In this document: piece by piece, positions 18,396 to 27,681 of the stretch | Position numbering within the stretch: the first letter of the stretch is position 1 | How the letters are laid out: the number at the start of each line of letters is the position of its first letter | Assembly (NCBI GenBank): GCA_903918045.1 | Contig: CAIXCY010000230.1 | Span: 1-64,000, forward strand | Length of the DNA: 64,000 nt | From: an uncultured Bacteroidia bacterium | GTDB lineage: Bacteria > Bacteroidota > Bacteroidia > Bacteroidales > Prolixibacteraceae | Direction: 5' to 3' | Program-made: the position numbers and the translations under genes | Notes under the pieces: generated by a model | What the model was told of the DNA's origin: nothing | The model's input: only the letters and a program-made list of their open reading frames with translations | Databases searched by the model: none

Positions 18396-19844
18396 CTATA
18401 GCTCGCTTGTATTATGTTTGCTGTTTTTCTTCTCCTTGGTCATTCTGGCTACCGAAGCAATTTCGATAAAGGAGGTTCCTCCGCCTACGCCGAAATTACC
18501 TCCAACATAGACAACTGTGTCGTTTTCGGTGATTTTGCCACGTCGTTCAAGGTCCAGGAGGGACGACTCAACCAGTTTATGTTTGTTCTTTTTGGAGATG
18601 ATCAGGCTGGCATGCACTCCATAGGAGAGGGCAAGTTCACGCATGACACGTCCATTATGGCATTTTGCGTATACCGGCCGTGGGCTTCTGAAAGCTGAGA
18701 TATACCTTGCAATTTTGCCGGTCAGCGTATCTGTAATGATAGCGGCCACCTTTATTTCGTTTGCAGCCAGTACTGCAGCCTCAGCCAGGAAGGCCGAAAC
18801 CTCGTTATCGAGTCTCGGGACGGGAACATCATTTCGTCGGTCTTTGCTGGTCTCTATTTCAATGGCAACCCGTGTCATAAGGCTTACTGCTTCAACAGGG
18901 TATTGTCCGTATGCGGTCTCTCCCGAGAGCATGATTGCATCTGTTCTGTCGAAGATGGCGTTTGCAACATCGCTTACCTCAGCACGTGTTGGCCTTGGGC
19001 TGCTTATCATTGAGTGTAACATTTGGGTTGCGATGATAACCGGTTTTTTTCGCTTAATACACTTTCTAATCAGGGAACGCTGAATTGATGGGATCTTTTC
19101 AGCAGGTATTTCAATGCCAAGATCCCCCCTTGCAACCATCACCCCGTACGAATAATCAAGTATTTCATCGATATTATTAACCCCATCTGTATTTTCGATC
19201 TTGGAGATAATTTTTATTGGACTCTTCTTGTCATCGAGAATTTTCTGAACGGCTAAAACATCTTCTTTGTTCCTTACAAATGAATGCGCCACAAAATCAA
19301 TGTTATTGTCAGCAGCCCATTCAATAAACATTTTATCTTTTTCGGTAATCGGGGGTAATGACACCGAAACTCCGGGAATATTTATACTTTTCTTATTTTT
19401 AATTTCGCCATCGTTACAGACTAACACCTCAAGTGCATCGCCCACTTTGCCTATAATCTTAAACTCCAGCTCACCGTCATCGATCAGCATAAAGCTTCCA
19501 ATGGGAATATTGTCAGCAAACTCATCATAGTCTACAATAAATAGCTTGTCTGTTGAATCTTCATTCCCCCCTTTCACAAAGAGATGATCACCGGTCTTGA
19601 CTGCGATTGGGTTTATAATGTTTTTAGTCCTGATTTCGGGTCCTTTAGTATCAATAAGAATTGCAATACAATCACATACTATTCGAACATTATTCACAAT
19701 ATTTAAAGCCGTTTCGGGAGTTTGGTGAGCTGTATTAATCCGAACAACATTCATCCCGGCATCATACAATTCCTGCAAAAATTCAGGTTCACAATGCTTA
19801 TCCGATATGGTGGCTACAATCTTGGTATGCTTAATGCTATCCAT
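18396..19844 (-). CDS. pyk: Pyruvate kinase
   Basis: Converts PEP and ADP to pyruvate and ATP, the final step of glycolysis. The 482 residues cover the A/B barrel and C-terminal regulatory domain. Visible motifs are T-K-I-V-A-T-I-S, D-T-K-G-P-E-I-R, the active-site loop M-V-A-R-G-D-L-G-I-E and the A-T-Q-M-L segment, followed by A-I-M-L-S-G-E-T-A. The usual N-F-S-H-G after the first motif reads N-T-A-H-Q here, a clear variation. A -7 box (TATCTTTG, minus, 19870-19877) sits between it and aroQ, so it has its own promoter. Confidence 0.95.
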   Translation of the reverse strand: MDSIKHTKIVATISDKHCEPEFLQELYDAGMNVVRINTAHQTPETALNIVNNVRIVCDCIAILIDTKGPEIRTKNIINPIAVKTGDHLFVKGGNEDSTDKLFIVDYDEFADNIPIGSFMLIDDGELEFKIIGKVGDALEVLVCNDGEIKNKKSINIPGVSVSLPPITEKDKMFIEWAADNNIDFVAHSFVRNKEDVLAVQKILDDKKSPIKIISKIENTDGVNNIDEILDYSYGVMVARGDLGIEIPAEKIPSIQRSLIRKCIKRKKPVIIATQMLHSMISSPRPTRAEVSDVANAIFDRTDAIMLSGETAYGQYPVEAVSLMTRVAIEIETSKDRRNDVPVPRLDNEVSAFLAEAAVLAANEIKVAAIITDTLTGKIARYISAFRSPRPVYAKCHNGRVMRELALSYGVHASLIISKKNKHKLVESSLLDLERRGKITENDTVVYVGGNFGVGGGTSFIEIASVARMTKEKKNSKHNTSEL

Positions 19845-19869
19845 AATTAAACGATTTATTTTTATGGGT

Positions 19870-19877
19870 CAAAGATA
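19870..19877 (-). promoter_or_regulatory. -7 element of pyk
   Basis: On the minus strand this reads TATCTTTG, the full TAnnTTTG consensus, 25 bases before the pyk start and just after the aroQ stop. Confidence 0.55.
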
Positions 19878-19882
19878 ATCTA

Positions 19883-20305
19883 TTATTCTGGCAGAAGAAA
19901 GCTTTCAACTCCCAGGCGGTAGGAGTCCAGTCCAAATCCCATAATACTCCCTTTACAAACTGGTCCAATTATAGATTCATGCCTGAAATTTTCTCTGGTG
20001 AGGATATTTGAGATATGGACCTCTACCACAGGGGTTGTAATTGCTGCAATTGCATCGCGGATGGCGACAGAAGTGTGGGTATAAGCCCCGGCATTCAATA
20101 CGATGCCATCTGCAGAAAATCCAACTTTATGCAGAAAATTTATTATTTCTCCTTCGGTATTTGACTGAAAGTATTCGAATTCCAGATTCGGGAAACGGGG
20201 TGTCATATTCTCGTAATACTCAATAAACGAACAACTTCCATAAATACTCTTTTCTCTGACTCCCAATAAATTTAAATTTGGGCCATTTACAATAATAATT
20301 TTCAT
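19883..20305 (-). CDS. aroQ: 3-Dehydroquinate dehydratase, type II
   Basis: Third step of the shikimate pathway: removes water from 3-dehydroquinate. The 140 residues match the type II enzyme length. Motifs are N-G-P-N-L-N-L-L-G at the N-terminus, the lid region with R-E-K-S-I-Y-G, Q-S-N-T-E-G-E-I, L-N-A-G-A-Y-T-H-T-S and V-E-V-H-I-S-N. ATG 20305 is chosen because the family starts M-K-I-I-I-V-N-G; the upstream ATG adds 12 atypical residues. It is divergent from the xerD-type gene, a neighbour often seen in this phylum. Confidence 0.96.
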   Translation of the reverse strand: MKIIIVNGPNLNLLGVREKSIYGSCSFIEYYENMTPRFPNLEFEYFQSNTEGEIINFLHKVGFSADGIVLNAGAYTHTSVAIRDAIAAITTPVVEVHISNILTRENFRHESIIGPVCKGSIMGFGLDSYRLGVESFLLPE

Positions 20306-20373
20306 TAATATAAAATATTTTGTATATTTACTAAGGTGCAATTTGCATATAAATGAAACAACTTTTATACTAT

Positions 20374-20381
20374 TATGTTTG
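20374..20381 (+). promoter_or_regulatory. -7 element of the recombinase gene
   Basis: TATGTTTG fits TAnnTTTG and lies 59 bases before ATG 20441 in the divergent aroQ/xerD interval. No clear -33 box is seen. Confidence 0.4.
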
Positions 20382-20440
20382 TTGTAAGGAAATATATTTA
20401 GTATTAACCATAATCTTTCATCTTAATTAAAATAAAAAAC

Positions 20441-21340
20441 ATGAATTGGTTAGAGAGTAAAAAAGGGTATGAAACATTTCTGAGGATTGAGAAATCACTC
20501 TCTCCTAACTCAGTAAGTGCTTACGTAAATGACATCAATAAACTAATTTACTTTATTGAAGAGCATTTTCCTAACCTCACACCGGAAACGGTAAAGTTGG
20601 CTCAATTGAGAAAATTTGTGGAGTGGATGAACCAAAATGGAATTAGTCCCCGAACACAAGCCCGAACTATCTCCGGTATTAAATCTTTCTATAAATTTTT
20701 GCTAATTGAAGAAGCTGTAGAGAACGATCCGACAACCTTATTGGAATCACCTCGGATTGGCAGGAAACTGCCGGAGATTCTTTCCGATGATGAGATTAAC
20801 AGACTGATTGATGCAATTGATGTAGCAAAGGCTGAAGGGCTTCGGAATAAAGCCATTATTGAGACGCTATATAGTTGTGGATTAAGGGTTTCTGAGCTGG
20901 TGGAGCTAAAGGTGTCTAATCTTCATTTTGAGCAGGAGTTCCTTCGGATTGCCGGAAAAGGGGAGCGGGAACGACTGGTCCCTATCAGTAAAAGAGCTAT
21001 TGAAGATATCAAAAAATATCTTTTAAGTTCCCGGAAAAAACTTATTATTGAGAAAGGTTTTGAGAATATTGTGTTCCTGAACAGAAGAGGAAAAAAATTG
21101 AGTCGGGTAATGATATTTACCATTATTAAGAATCTTGCGGACAAAATTAAACTGGAGAAGAACATCAGTCCCCATACATTCAGACACTCTTTTGCTTCAT
21201 CGCTCGTACAAGGGGGAGCAGATTTGCGGACCGTACAGGAGATGCTTGGGCATGAATCTATTCTTACTACTGAAATTTATGCCCATCTGGATAAAGAATA
21301 CCTGAAGGACACGGTTAACCGATTCCACCCCAGGTCTTAA
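20441..21340 (+). CDS. xerD: Tyrosine recombinase XerD
   Basis: Site-specific recombinase that resolves chromosome dimers at dif with its partner. The 299 residues have the SAM-like core-binding domain (1-105) and the catalytic domain with all key residues: R149 (C-G-L-R-V-S-E), K173 (G-K-G-E-R-E-R), H245 and R248 (H-T-F-R-H-S), H271 (L-G-H-E-S) and Y280 (I-Y-A-H-L). Length and position beside aroQ indicate the housekeeping enzyme, not a phage integrase. A strong terminator follows. FtsK, its activator, is encoded 6 kb away. Confidence 0.93.
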   Translation: MNWLESKKGYETFLRIEKSLSPNSVSAYVNDINKLIYFIEEHFPNLTPETVKLAQLRKFVEWMNQNGISPRTQARTISGIKSFYKFLLIEEAVENDPTTLLESPRIGRKLPEILSDDEINRLIDAIDVAKAEGLRNKAIIETLYSCGLRVSELVELKVSNLHFEQEFLRIAGKGERERLVPISKRAIEDIKKYLLSSRKKLIIEKGFENIVFLNRRGKKLSRVMIFTIIKNLADKIKLEKNISPHTFRHSFASSLVQGGADLRTVQEMLGHESILTTEIYAHLDKEYLKDTVNRFHPRS

Positions 21341-21364
21341 TCAGCGCTTCATCATTTTAAACTC

Positions 21365-21411
21365 AAAACAGAGGACATACGTAACATTCCGGTTACTTGT
21401 CCTCTGTTTTT
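21365..21411 (+). terminator. Terminator after xerD
   Basis: Perfect 13-bp arms (21365-21377 and 21398-21410). Inside is a second 5-bp stem (GTAAC/GTTAC), and the right arm ends in a T run. The left arm is A-rich, so it could act in both directions. Confidence 0.85.
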
Positions 21412-21520
21412 GTTAAGTATTACTTAATTTATTAAAAGTAGCGGATGGCAGATGGCAAAAACAACTAATTTTGTAAGTTGGTTAGTTTTAAATTTACTGT
21501 TATTTTATAAATAATTGTTC

Positions 21521-22072
21521 ATGAATCGATTAGGAGAAAGAATCAAGCGTAAAAGAGAAATGTTAAGTCTGCCATTAAGTGATTTGTCAAAAAAAGTTGG
21601 GATAAGTGCAAGTGCCCTTTCACAAATTGAAAACTCTAAGGCATTTCCATCTATTGTCACGTTAAAGAGTATCGCAAATAGTTTATATGCGACTGTAGGT
21701 GAATTGATTGGTGAACATGAGTCACTGACCAAAAATCCACTGATCAAATCGGGAGATATTAAATTTGTGAAAGTAAATTCGAGTGGAACCAGTTTGTTTC
21801 TTCTGTCTCACCACGAGAACAGCAAGCAGATGGAACCGTATATCCTGAAATTTGTTGAAAATTCGGACTCCGCCGAGATTATGCACACCCATCCCGGGCA
21901 GGAATTTATTTTTATCCTCGAAGGAAAATTGATGATTTCGTTAGACAATTCGCAGTATATTCTTGAGAAAGGGGACAATTTCTATTTCAACTCCACGATC
22001 CCACATTCACTGAAAAACCTTCATAACTCTTCAGCCAGGGCATTGTGGATCGTTACTCCACCCAATATCTGA
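21521..22072 (+). CDS. XRE-family regulator with cupin domain
   Basis: A 183-residue transcription factor. Residues 1-65 are a helix-turn-helix of the XRE type (L-G-E-R-I-K-R-K-R-E, then K-K-V-G-I-S-A-S-A-L-S-Q-I-E-N). The C-terminal half is a cupin barrel with M-H-T-H-P-G-Q-E-F-I-F and I-P-H-S-L, a small-molecule-sensing fold with a probable metal site. Such regulators often control amino-acid or polyamine metabolism. It lies 136 bases before an aminotransferase with its own promoter, which it may control; that is inference. ATG 21521 is preferred to TTG 21515. Confidence 0.9.
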   Translation: MNRLGERIKRKREMLSLPLSDLSKKVGISASALSQIENSKAFPSIVTLKSIANSLYATVGELIGEHESLTKNPLIKSGDIKFVKVNSSGTSLFLLSHHENSKQMEPYILKFVENSDSAEIMHTHPGQEFIFILEGKLMISLDNSQYILEKGDNFYFNSTIPHSLKNLHNSSARALWIVTPPNI

Positions 22073-22163
22073 GCTACTTTAACATCACCCGTTGGTATGT
22101 CAAATCTTTGTTAAGTTTTAAGGTCCAGTATACTGAAAAAATATCATTCTCGATATATTTAAA

Positions 22164-22171
22164 TAACTTTG
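22164..22171 (+). promoter_or_regulatory. -7 element of the aminotransferase gene
   Basis: TAACTTTG fits TAnnTTTG, 37 bases before ATG 22209. This supports separate transcription from the XRE-cupin gene. Confidence 0.45.
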
Positions 22172-22208
22172 TGGTTAAGTAATAATTAAATTAATTAAAC
22201 AGCACTTA

Positions 22209-23504
22209 ATGGATAAGCAAGCGATCGACCTAAACGAGACCATCCAAAAGCTGAACACCGATGTCCTGGAATTGTTGAGTGAAAGGGGAAAGAATATTTT
22301 TTTTCCAAAACTCGGAATTTTGTCCCAATCTGCACAGGCAAAAGGTAAAAATATCAATGCGACTATAGGTGAGGCCATTGAGGATAATGGTTCTTCAATG
22401 CACCTTTCTGAATTTGACAAGTTGATTAAATTGCCGCTGGGATCTGTATATCCCTATGCTCCCAGTTTTGGTAAAAAGGAGTTGCGTGATTATTGGAAGG
22501 AGTCTATTTACAGGAAAAATCCGTCACTGGGAACAACTCCCATCAGCATTCCTATTGTCACCAGCGGGTTGACTCATGGGATTAGCATTTCGAGTTATAT
22601 GTTTGTTGATGAAGGTGATACGGTGGTGATTCCCGATCTTTACTGGGAAAACTATTCCCTAATCTTCGAAAATGCTTATAAAGGGAGGATTGTTACCTTC
22701 CCATTGTTTAAAAACGGAGGGTTCAATGTGGAGGGATTCTCTGAAACACTCGATTCAATCTCAGGGAAAATTGTTTTATTGCTAAATTTTCCGAATAATC
22801 CTACGGGATATACCCCTCTTGTCTCCGAGATCGGACTCATTGTGAATGCAATTAAACAGCAGGCCGATAAGGGTAAAAGTGTCGTAGCCATTATTGATGA
22901 TGCCTATTTTGGTCTGGTTTATGAAAAAGAGGTTTATACCGAATCAATTTTTAATCAGTTAAGCACACTTAATGAAAAGGTTCTGGCCGTTAAACTTGAC
23001 GGGCCTACCAAAGAGGATTATGTTTGGGGTTTCAGGGTTGGATTCATCACCTATGGTGTAAAAAACGGGACTCCTGAATTATATGAAGCCCTTGAAAATA
23101 AGACAGCCGGAGCTGTCCGTGGGAATATTTCAAATGTGAGTCACCTTTCGCAGTCGTTATTGTATGCTGCCTATTTCTCTGAACAATACGAAGCAGATAA
23201 GAATGAAAAATACAATACGCTGAATTCGCGTTATCAAACGATTGTTAAGGTCCTTGCGGATCCTAAATTTACAAAATATTTTAAGGCTTTACCATTTAAT
23301 TCAGGTTATTTCATGTGTATCGAGTTAAACGATTCGTTGAAAGCAGAGGCTATCCGAAAGATTTTACTTGATAATTACAGCACTGGCGTTATTGTTTTCG
23401 GGAACCTGATTCGCCTGGCATTTTCTGCAGTACCGGAGTCGAAAATTCCGGATCTGGTTGAGAATATTTATTTGGCATGTGAGGAATATATCAAAAAAAA
23501 CTAG
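22209..23504 (+). CDS. Pyridoxal-phosphate aminotransferase, class I/II
   Basis: Cytoplasmic PLP enzyme of fold type I, 431 residues. Visible features are the substrate/cofactor segment N-F-P-N-N-P-T-G-Y, the D-D-A-Y-F-G-L segment that holds the PLP ring, the lysine region T-K-E-D-Y-V-W-G-F-R-V-G-F and a C-terminal R-L-A-F-S arginine for the substrate carboxylate. This resembles the aromatic/LL-DAP-type branch, but the exact amino acid cannot be read from sequence. The upstream XRE-cupin regulator is a possible controller, and PEP carboxykinase follows on the same strand after 61 bases. Confidence 0.88.
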   Translation: MDKQAIDLNETIQKLNTDVLELLSERGKNIFFPKLGILSQSAQAKGKNINATIGEAIEDNGSSMHLSEFDKLIKLPLGSVYPYAPSFGKKELRDYWKESIYRKNPSLGTTPISIPIVTSGLTHGISISSYMFVDEGDTVVIPDLYWENYSLIFENAYKGRIVTFPLFKNGGFNVEGFSETLDSISGKIVLLLNFPNNPTGYTPLVSEIGLIVNAIKQQADKGKSVVAIIDDAYFGLVYEKEVYTESIFNQLSTLNEKVLAVKLDGPTKEDYVWGFRVGFITYGVKNGTPELYEALENKTAGAVRGNISNVSHLSQSLLYAAYFSEQYEADKNEKYNTLNSRYQTIVKVLADPKFTKYFKALPFNSGYFMCIELNDSLKAEAIRKILLDNYSTGVIVFGNLIRLAFSAVPESKIPDLVENIYLACEEYIKKN

Positions 23505-23565
23505 AATAAGCTTTCATTAGGAAGTTGAGTTCCTTTCAATTAATTGTTTAAAATAAAAATTTTTA

Positions 23566-25356
23566 ATGACTAGTAATCAGAAATTAATCAGTTGGGTAAA
23601 CGAATGGGCAGAACTTTGTCAGCCTGAAAAAGTTTACTGGTGTGATGGCTCAGAAGAAGAAAACACACGTCTTCTTGGAGAAATGGTAGCAAGTGGCATG
23701 GCAGTTAAGCTGGATGAGAAAAAGCGTCCGGGCAGCTACTATTTTCAGTCTGACCCAAGCGATGTGGCTCGTGTTGAAAACCGGACTTACATCTGTTCAG
23801 CGAAAGAAGAAGATGCAGGACCGACCAATAACTGGGCAGATCCTGTTGAGATGAAGGCAACTTTAAAGGGTTTCTTCAAGGGGTGTATGAAAGGTCGTAC
23901 GATGTATGTGATTCCATTCAGTATGGGGCCGCTTGGTTCGGATATCGCTCATATTGGTATCGAATTGACAGATTCTCCATATGTTGTTGTAAATATGAAA
24001 GTTATGACACGTATGGGGAAAGCGGTTCTGGATGTTCTTGGGAATGGTGAATTTGTTCCTTGCATTCACTCTGTTGGAGCTCCTCTTGAGCCCGGACAGA
24101 ATGATTCGAAATGGCCATGCGCTCCGATTGAAGATAAATATATCTGCCATTTTCCGGAAACCAACGAAATCATTTCGTACGGTAGCGGCTATGGTGGTAA
24201 CGCATTACTTGGCAAGAAATGTTTCGCATTGCGGATCGCTTCCAGTATGGCTAAAAGACAAGGTTGGCTAGCTGAACATATGCTGATTATGGGGATTACA
24301 AATCCTCAGGGTGTTAAAAAATATATCGCAGCTGCTTTCCCAAGCGCATGTGGTAAAACAAACCTTGCAATGCTTGTTCCGTCTATTCCGGGATGGGTGG
24401 TTGAAACCGTTGGTGACGATATCGCCTGGATGAAATTTGGGAAAGATGGTCAGCTTTATGCGATCAATCCGGAGGCAGGATTCTTTGGTGTTGCTCCTTA
24501 CACCTCTATGGATACCAATCCAAATGCGATGTTGTCTGCCAGGGCAAACACCATTTTTACAAATACAGGTTTAACACCCGATGGCGACATCTGGTGGGAA
24601 GGTATCGGATATGATGCTCCTGAAGGAACCATCACCTGGACTAACGAAGTTTATGATGCAGCAAGTGGCAAACCTGCAGCGCATCCTAATGCCCGTTTTT
24701 CTGCCCCTGCATTTCAATGTCCTGTAATTGACAAGGATTGGGAGAATCCAACAGGTGTTCCAATCGCTGCAATCCTCTTTGGTGGTCGTCGTCCCGGAAC
24801 AGTTCCATTGGTTTATCAGTCATTCGACTGGAATCACGGTGTCTTCATGGGCTCTATTGTAGGTTCTGAAGTTACAGCCGCCGCCATCGGTTTGAAAGCA
24901 GGTGTTCGTCGTGATCCTTTCGCGATGTTACCTTTCTGCGGATATCATATGGGTGACTATTTTGGACACTGGGTAACCATTGGCGAAAATGCCCCGGATA
25001 AAGCAAAGCTTCCTAAAATATTCAATGTTAACTGGTTCCGTAAAAGTGCGCAGGGCAAATTCCTTTGGCCTGGATATGGTGATAACATCCGTGTATTACA
25101 ATGGATTTTCGAAAGAGTTGCCGGTACAGCTTCAGCTGATGAAACAGCAATTGGCTTTGTCCCTAAATTAGGTTCTATTAACACTACCGGTTTAGTTGGA
25201 GTTGAAGACAATATGGCAGAGCTACTTACAGTTGATAAAGGACAATGGAAAGATGAATTGGATCTGGTGCGCGAACAATATGCCACATTCGGTTCCCGTC
25301 TTCCTAAAGAACTTGCAAAACAGATTATTGCTATTGAAGAACGCTTCGAAAAGTAG
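23566..25356 (+). CDS. pckG: Phosphoenolpyruvate carboxykinase (GTP)
   Basis: Interconverts oxaloacetate plus GTP and PEP plus GDP plus CO2. The 596 residues match the GTP-dependent family (about 600), not the ATP-type. The kinase loop is P-S-A-C-G-K-T-N-L (259-267) with the hallmark hyper-reactive Cys 262. Other GTP-PEPCK segments are [17 protein letters not shown] and F-G-G-R-R-P-G-T. In fermentative Bacteroidota this enzyme often runs towards oxaloacetate, making succinate; that is family knowledge, not shown here. A strong terminator follows. Confidence 0.97.
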   Translation: MTSNQKLISWVNEWAELCQPEKVYWCDGSEEENTRLLGEMVASGMAVKLDEKKRPGSYYFQSDPSDVARVENRTYICSAKEEDAGPTNNWADPVEMKATLKGFFKGCMKGRTMYVIPFSMGPLGSDIAHIGIELTDSPYVVVNMKVMTRMGKAVLDVLGNGEFVPCIHSVGAPLEPGQNDSKWPCAPIEDKYICHFPETNEIISYGSGYGGNALLGKKCFALRIASSMAKRQGWLAEHMLIMGITNPQGVKKYIAAAFPSACGKTNLAMLVPSIPGWVVETVGDDIAWMKFGKDGQLYAINPEAGFFGVAPYTSMDTNPNAMLSARANTIFTNTGLTPDGDIWWEGIGYDAPEGTITWTNEVYDAASGKPAAHPNARFSAPAFQCPVIDKDWENPTGVPIAAILFGGRRPGTVPLVYQSFDWNHGVFMGSIVGSEVTAAAIGLKAGVRRDPFAMLPFCGYHMGDYFGHWVTIGENAPDKAKLPKIFNVNWFRKSAQGKFLWPGYGDNIRVLQWIFERVAGTASADETAIGFVPKLGSINTTGLVGVEDNMAELLTVDKGQWKDELDLVREQYATFGSRLPKELAKQIIAIEERFEK

Positions 25357-25373
25357 TTTTCAGATAGTTGATT

Positions 25374-25416
25374 GGATTAAAAAGCCGCTTCCGAAACGAA
25401 GCGGTTTTTTTAATCC
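25374..25416 (+). terminator. Terminator after pckG
   Basis: CCGCTTC (25385-25391) pairs with GAAGCGG (25398-25404). The stem continues through G-U and A-T pairs into the T run 25405-25411. The outer bases GGATT/AATCC also pair, around one bulge. Confidence 0.88.
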
Positions 25417-25531
25417 AACTAATGAAGTGGAATTAAAACTTTCCCGGCAGCTTGTGACAAATAATCCTTATTTCAAAAGAATTTGTTATATTTAATCGAC
25501 GATATTATTTAGGATCGACCAAATAAGCTGC

Positions 25532-25539
25532 TAATTTTG
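25532..25539 (+). promoter_or_regulatory. -7 element upstream of the LtaS-like sulfatase
   Basis: TAATTTTG fits TAnnTTTG. It would give a leader of about 120 bases before ATG 25665, containing the small overlapping ORF. Confidence 0.4.
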
Positions 25540-25590
25540 CAGGTCGCATTTCTTTAATCATACCTGAACAGGAATAAAAACAAACTATAG

Positions 25591-25668
25591 ATGTCTGAAC
25601 CGAGCATGATTCAAAAATCACCTGTTGAAATGATAAAAACCTACATGCGAATTCAACCTGCCCTATGA
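25591..25668 (+). CDS. Possible 25-codon leader ORF overlapping the sulfatase start
   Basis: An ATG at 25591 opens 25 codons whose TGA overlaps the next gene's ATG in the sequence ATGA (25665-25668), the layout of translational coupling. A TAATTTTG -7 element lies upstream at 25532-25539. The peptide (begins M-S-E-P-S-M-I-Q-K) has no recognised motif. Its expression is unproven. Confidence 0.25.
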   Translation: MSEPSMIQKSPVEMIKTYMRIQPAL

Positions 25669-27632
25669 ACAATATATTAAACGCGGAAATGTATTTTAAG
25701 ATTTTAAGGGGTAAACGCCCGTTCAATGAATACTTTGTTCTGATTTACCGGTTTATTGTAATCATGCTTTTCTATTCTGCTGGCCGAATTCTGTTTTATC
25801 TTTTTAACCGGTCATTATTTTCTCACATCGATATTACATCATTTATCCGTATTATGCGTGGAGGGATCATGTTTGATGCCAGCGCTGTTTTATATCTGAA
25901 TGCGGTTTACTTAATATTGTATCTCTTCCCTTCGTCATTTAAATTTAACCTTGCCTACCAGCGTATGCTCAAGTGGGTATTTATGGTGGTTAACAGCATT
26001 GGTCTGGCATTTAATTACATTGATATTATTTATTATCCCTATATTTTAAAAAGGACTACGATCAGTGCGTTTGGTATTGCCAGTAATGATGCAGGGAATT
26101 ACAGGCTTATTTTCCGTTTCTTTTATGACTTCTGGTATATCCTTGTTATTTGGCTAATAACATTGCTATTACTTGAGAAGCTATATTCGTATCTCACTCC
26201 GACCCCTGTTTTTAAGGTATTTACAAAAAGATATATAGCGATTTCATTTTTAGCTCTTCTGTTGTTTTCTGCACTAAGTGTTATTGGGATGCGTGGAGGA
26301 TACATGCCCGGAAGCCACCCGATCAATATGATTAATGCAGGTGAATATGTCAATTCTACAGAGGAGATGTCATTGGTTCAAAATACCCCATTTTGCATCC
26401 TGCGGACCTTGGGAAAAAAGGCCTTTGCAGAGACTCATTATTACAAATCGGAGGATGAGCTCGATCGGGTTTTTACCCCTGTGCGGAATCCCAAACCTTC
26501 GGCAGCTGGGAAACACGAAAATGTGGTCATAATTATTCTCGAAAGTTTCAGCCGCGAATTTGTCGGATCGTTAAATAAAGATCTTAATCATGGAGCCTAT
26601 AAAGGGTATACTCCATTTTTTGATTCGCTTGTCAGCAAGAGTTATGTATTTACTAATGCGTTTGCCAATGGACGTAAATCGATCGATGCCATCCCTGCAA
26701 TTACTGCCAGTATTCCTTCGCTGGTGATCCCATATGTGGTGTCGGAACGCTCAGGTAACCGGATTAATAGTCTTGCCAGCCTCTTATCTGATGAAGGGTA
26801 TCAGACGGCTTTCTTTCATGGGGCACCCAATGGGTCCATGGGCTTTACTGAGTATGCAAAAAATGCGGGTTTTAAGCGCTATTTCGGAATGAAGGAATAT
26901 GGGAATAAGGAGGGCTTTGATGGGGTGTGGGGGATCTGGGATGAACCTTTTTTCCAATATTTCGCCGACAGGATGAATGAAATGAAAGAACCATTTTTTA
27001 CTACAATCTTTTCTGTTTCATCGCACCACCCGTTCAGAGTCCCGGAGAAATATACTGAACAATTTCCGGAAGAACAAATCCCGCTTCAGAAATGCATCCG
27101 GTATACCGATATGGCTTTAAAAGAGTTTTTTAAGAGCGCTTCAAAGATGCCGTGGTATAATAATACGCTATTTGTGATAACTTCAGATCATTGCTCAACC
27201 TCTGATTTTAAGGAATATAGAACGGCAGTTAACTATTACGCCGCACCGCTTATTTTTTTTCGGGGAGATGGCAGTTTGGTTGGTAAAGACAGTGCATTGG
27301 CACAACAAATTGATATCATGCCAACGATATTGGGTTACCTGAACTTTTCAAAACCATATATTGCCTTTGGAAACGATCTGTTTAATTCTTCATCGAAACG
27401 ATTTGTTATTAATTATCTGGAAGATTCCTATCAGTTTCTAAGTGAGGATCGGGTTTTCTATTTCACGGAGGATCGGTTTACAGGTATCTATAACCGGAAA
27501 AACGATCCCTATTTGCTTGAAAATCTGTTAGGACATACTGGCTATGAAAACGAACAGGAATTGCTTAAGGCTATAATACAGCAGTTTAATAACAGGATGG
27601 TGGAGGATCGGTTGGTGATCGGAAAGCAATAG
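25665..27632 (+). CDS. LtaS-family membrane sulfatase / phosphoglycerol-type transferase
   Basis: A 655-residue inner-membrane protein. Residues 20-210 contain about five transmembrane helices; the rest is an extracytoplasmic alkaline-phosphatase-superfamily domain. Metal and catalytic residues are E293 (I-L-E-S-F-S), S339 at the nucleophile position (G-R-K-S-I-D; Thr in LtaS proper), and the T-S-D-H-C-S metal site. Gram-negative relatives transfer phosphoglycerol or phosphoethanolamine to envelope glycans, or are of unknown role. Lipoteichoic acid is not expected here, so the acceptor is open. A PTPS gene follows with its own -7 box. Confidence 0.85.
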   Translation: MNNILNAEMYFKILRGKRPFNEYFVLIYRFIVIMLFYSAGRILFYLFNRSLFSHIDITSFIRIMRGGIMFDASAVLYLNAVYLILYLFPSSFKFNLAYQRMLKWVFMVVNSIGLAFNYIDIIYYPYILKRTTISAFGIASNDAGNYRLIFRFFYDFWYILVIWLITLLLLEKLYSYLTPTPVFKVFTKRYIAISFLALLLFSALSVIGMRGGYMPGSHPINMINAGEYVNSTEEMSLVQNTPFCILRTLGKKAFAETHYYKSEDELDRVFTPVRNPKPSAAGKHENVVIIILESFSREFVGSLNKDLNHGAYKGYTPFFDSLVSKSYVFTNAFANGRKSIDAIPAITASIPSLVIPYVVSERSGNRINSLASLLSDEGYQTAFFHGAPNGSMGFTEYAKNAGFKRYFGMKEYGNKEGFDGVWGIWDEPFFQYFADRMNEMKEPFFTTIFSVSSHHPFRVPEKYTEQFPEEQIPLQKCIRYTDMALKEFFKSASKMPWYNNTLFVITSDHCSTSDFKEYRTAVNYYAAPLIFFRGDGSLVGKDSALAQQIDIMPTILGYLNFSKPYIAFGNDLFNSSSKRFVINYLEDSYQFLSEDRVFYFTEDRFTGIYNRKNDPYLLENLLGHTGYENEQELLKAIIQQFNNRMVEDRLVIGKQ

Positions 27633-27652
27633 CATTTATCCCTTATCTTTTC

Positions 27653-27660
27653 TAATTTTG
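27653..27660 (+). promoter_or_regulatory. -7 element of the PTPS/QueD gene
   Basis: TAATTTTG fits TAnnTTTG, 21 bases before ATG 27682 and 20 bases after the previous stop. Confidence 0.45.
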
Positions 27661-27681
27661 CACCTTATTATTTTATAAAGG

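Noticed and set aside
20441-21340. Tyrosine recombinase as a mobile-element integrase
   Set aside because: Length, motifs and position beside aroQ fit housekeeping XerD; no att repeats or phage genes nearby.
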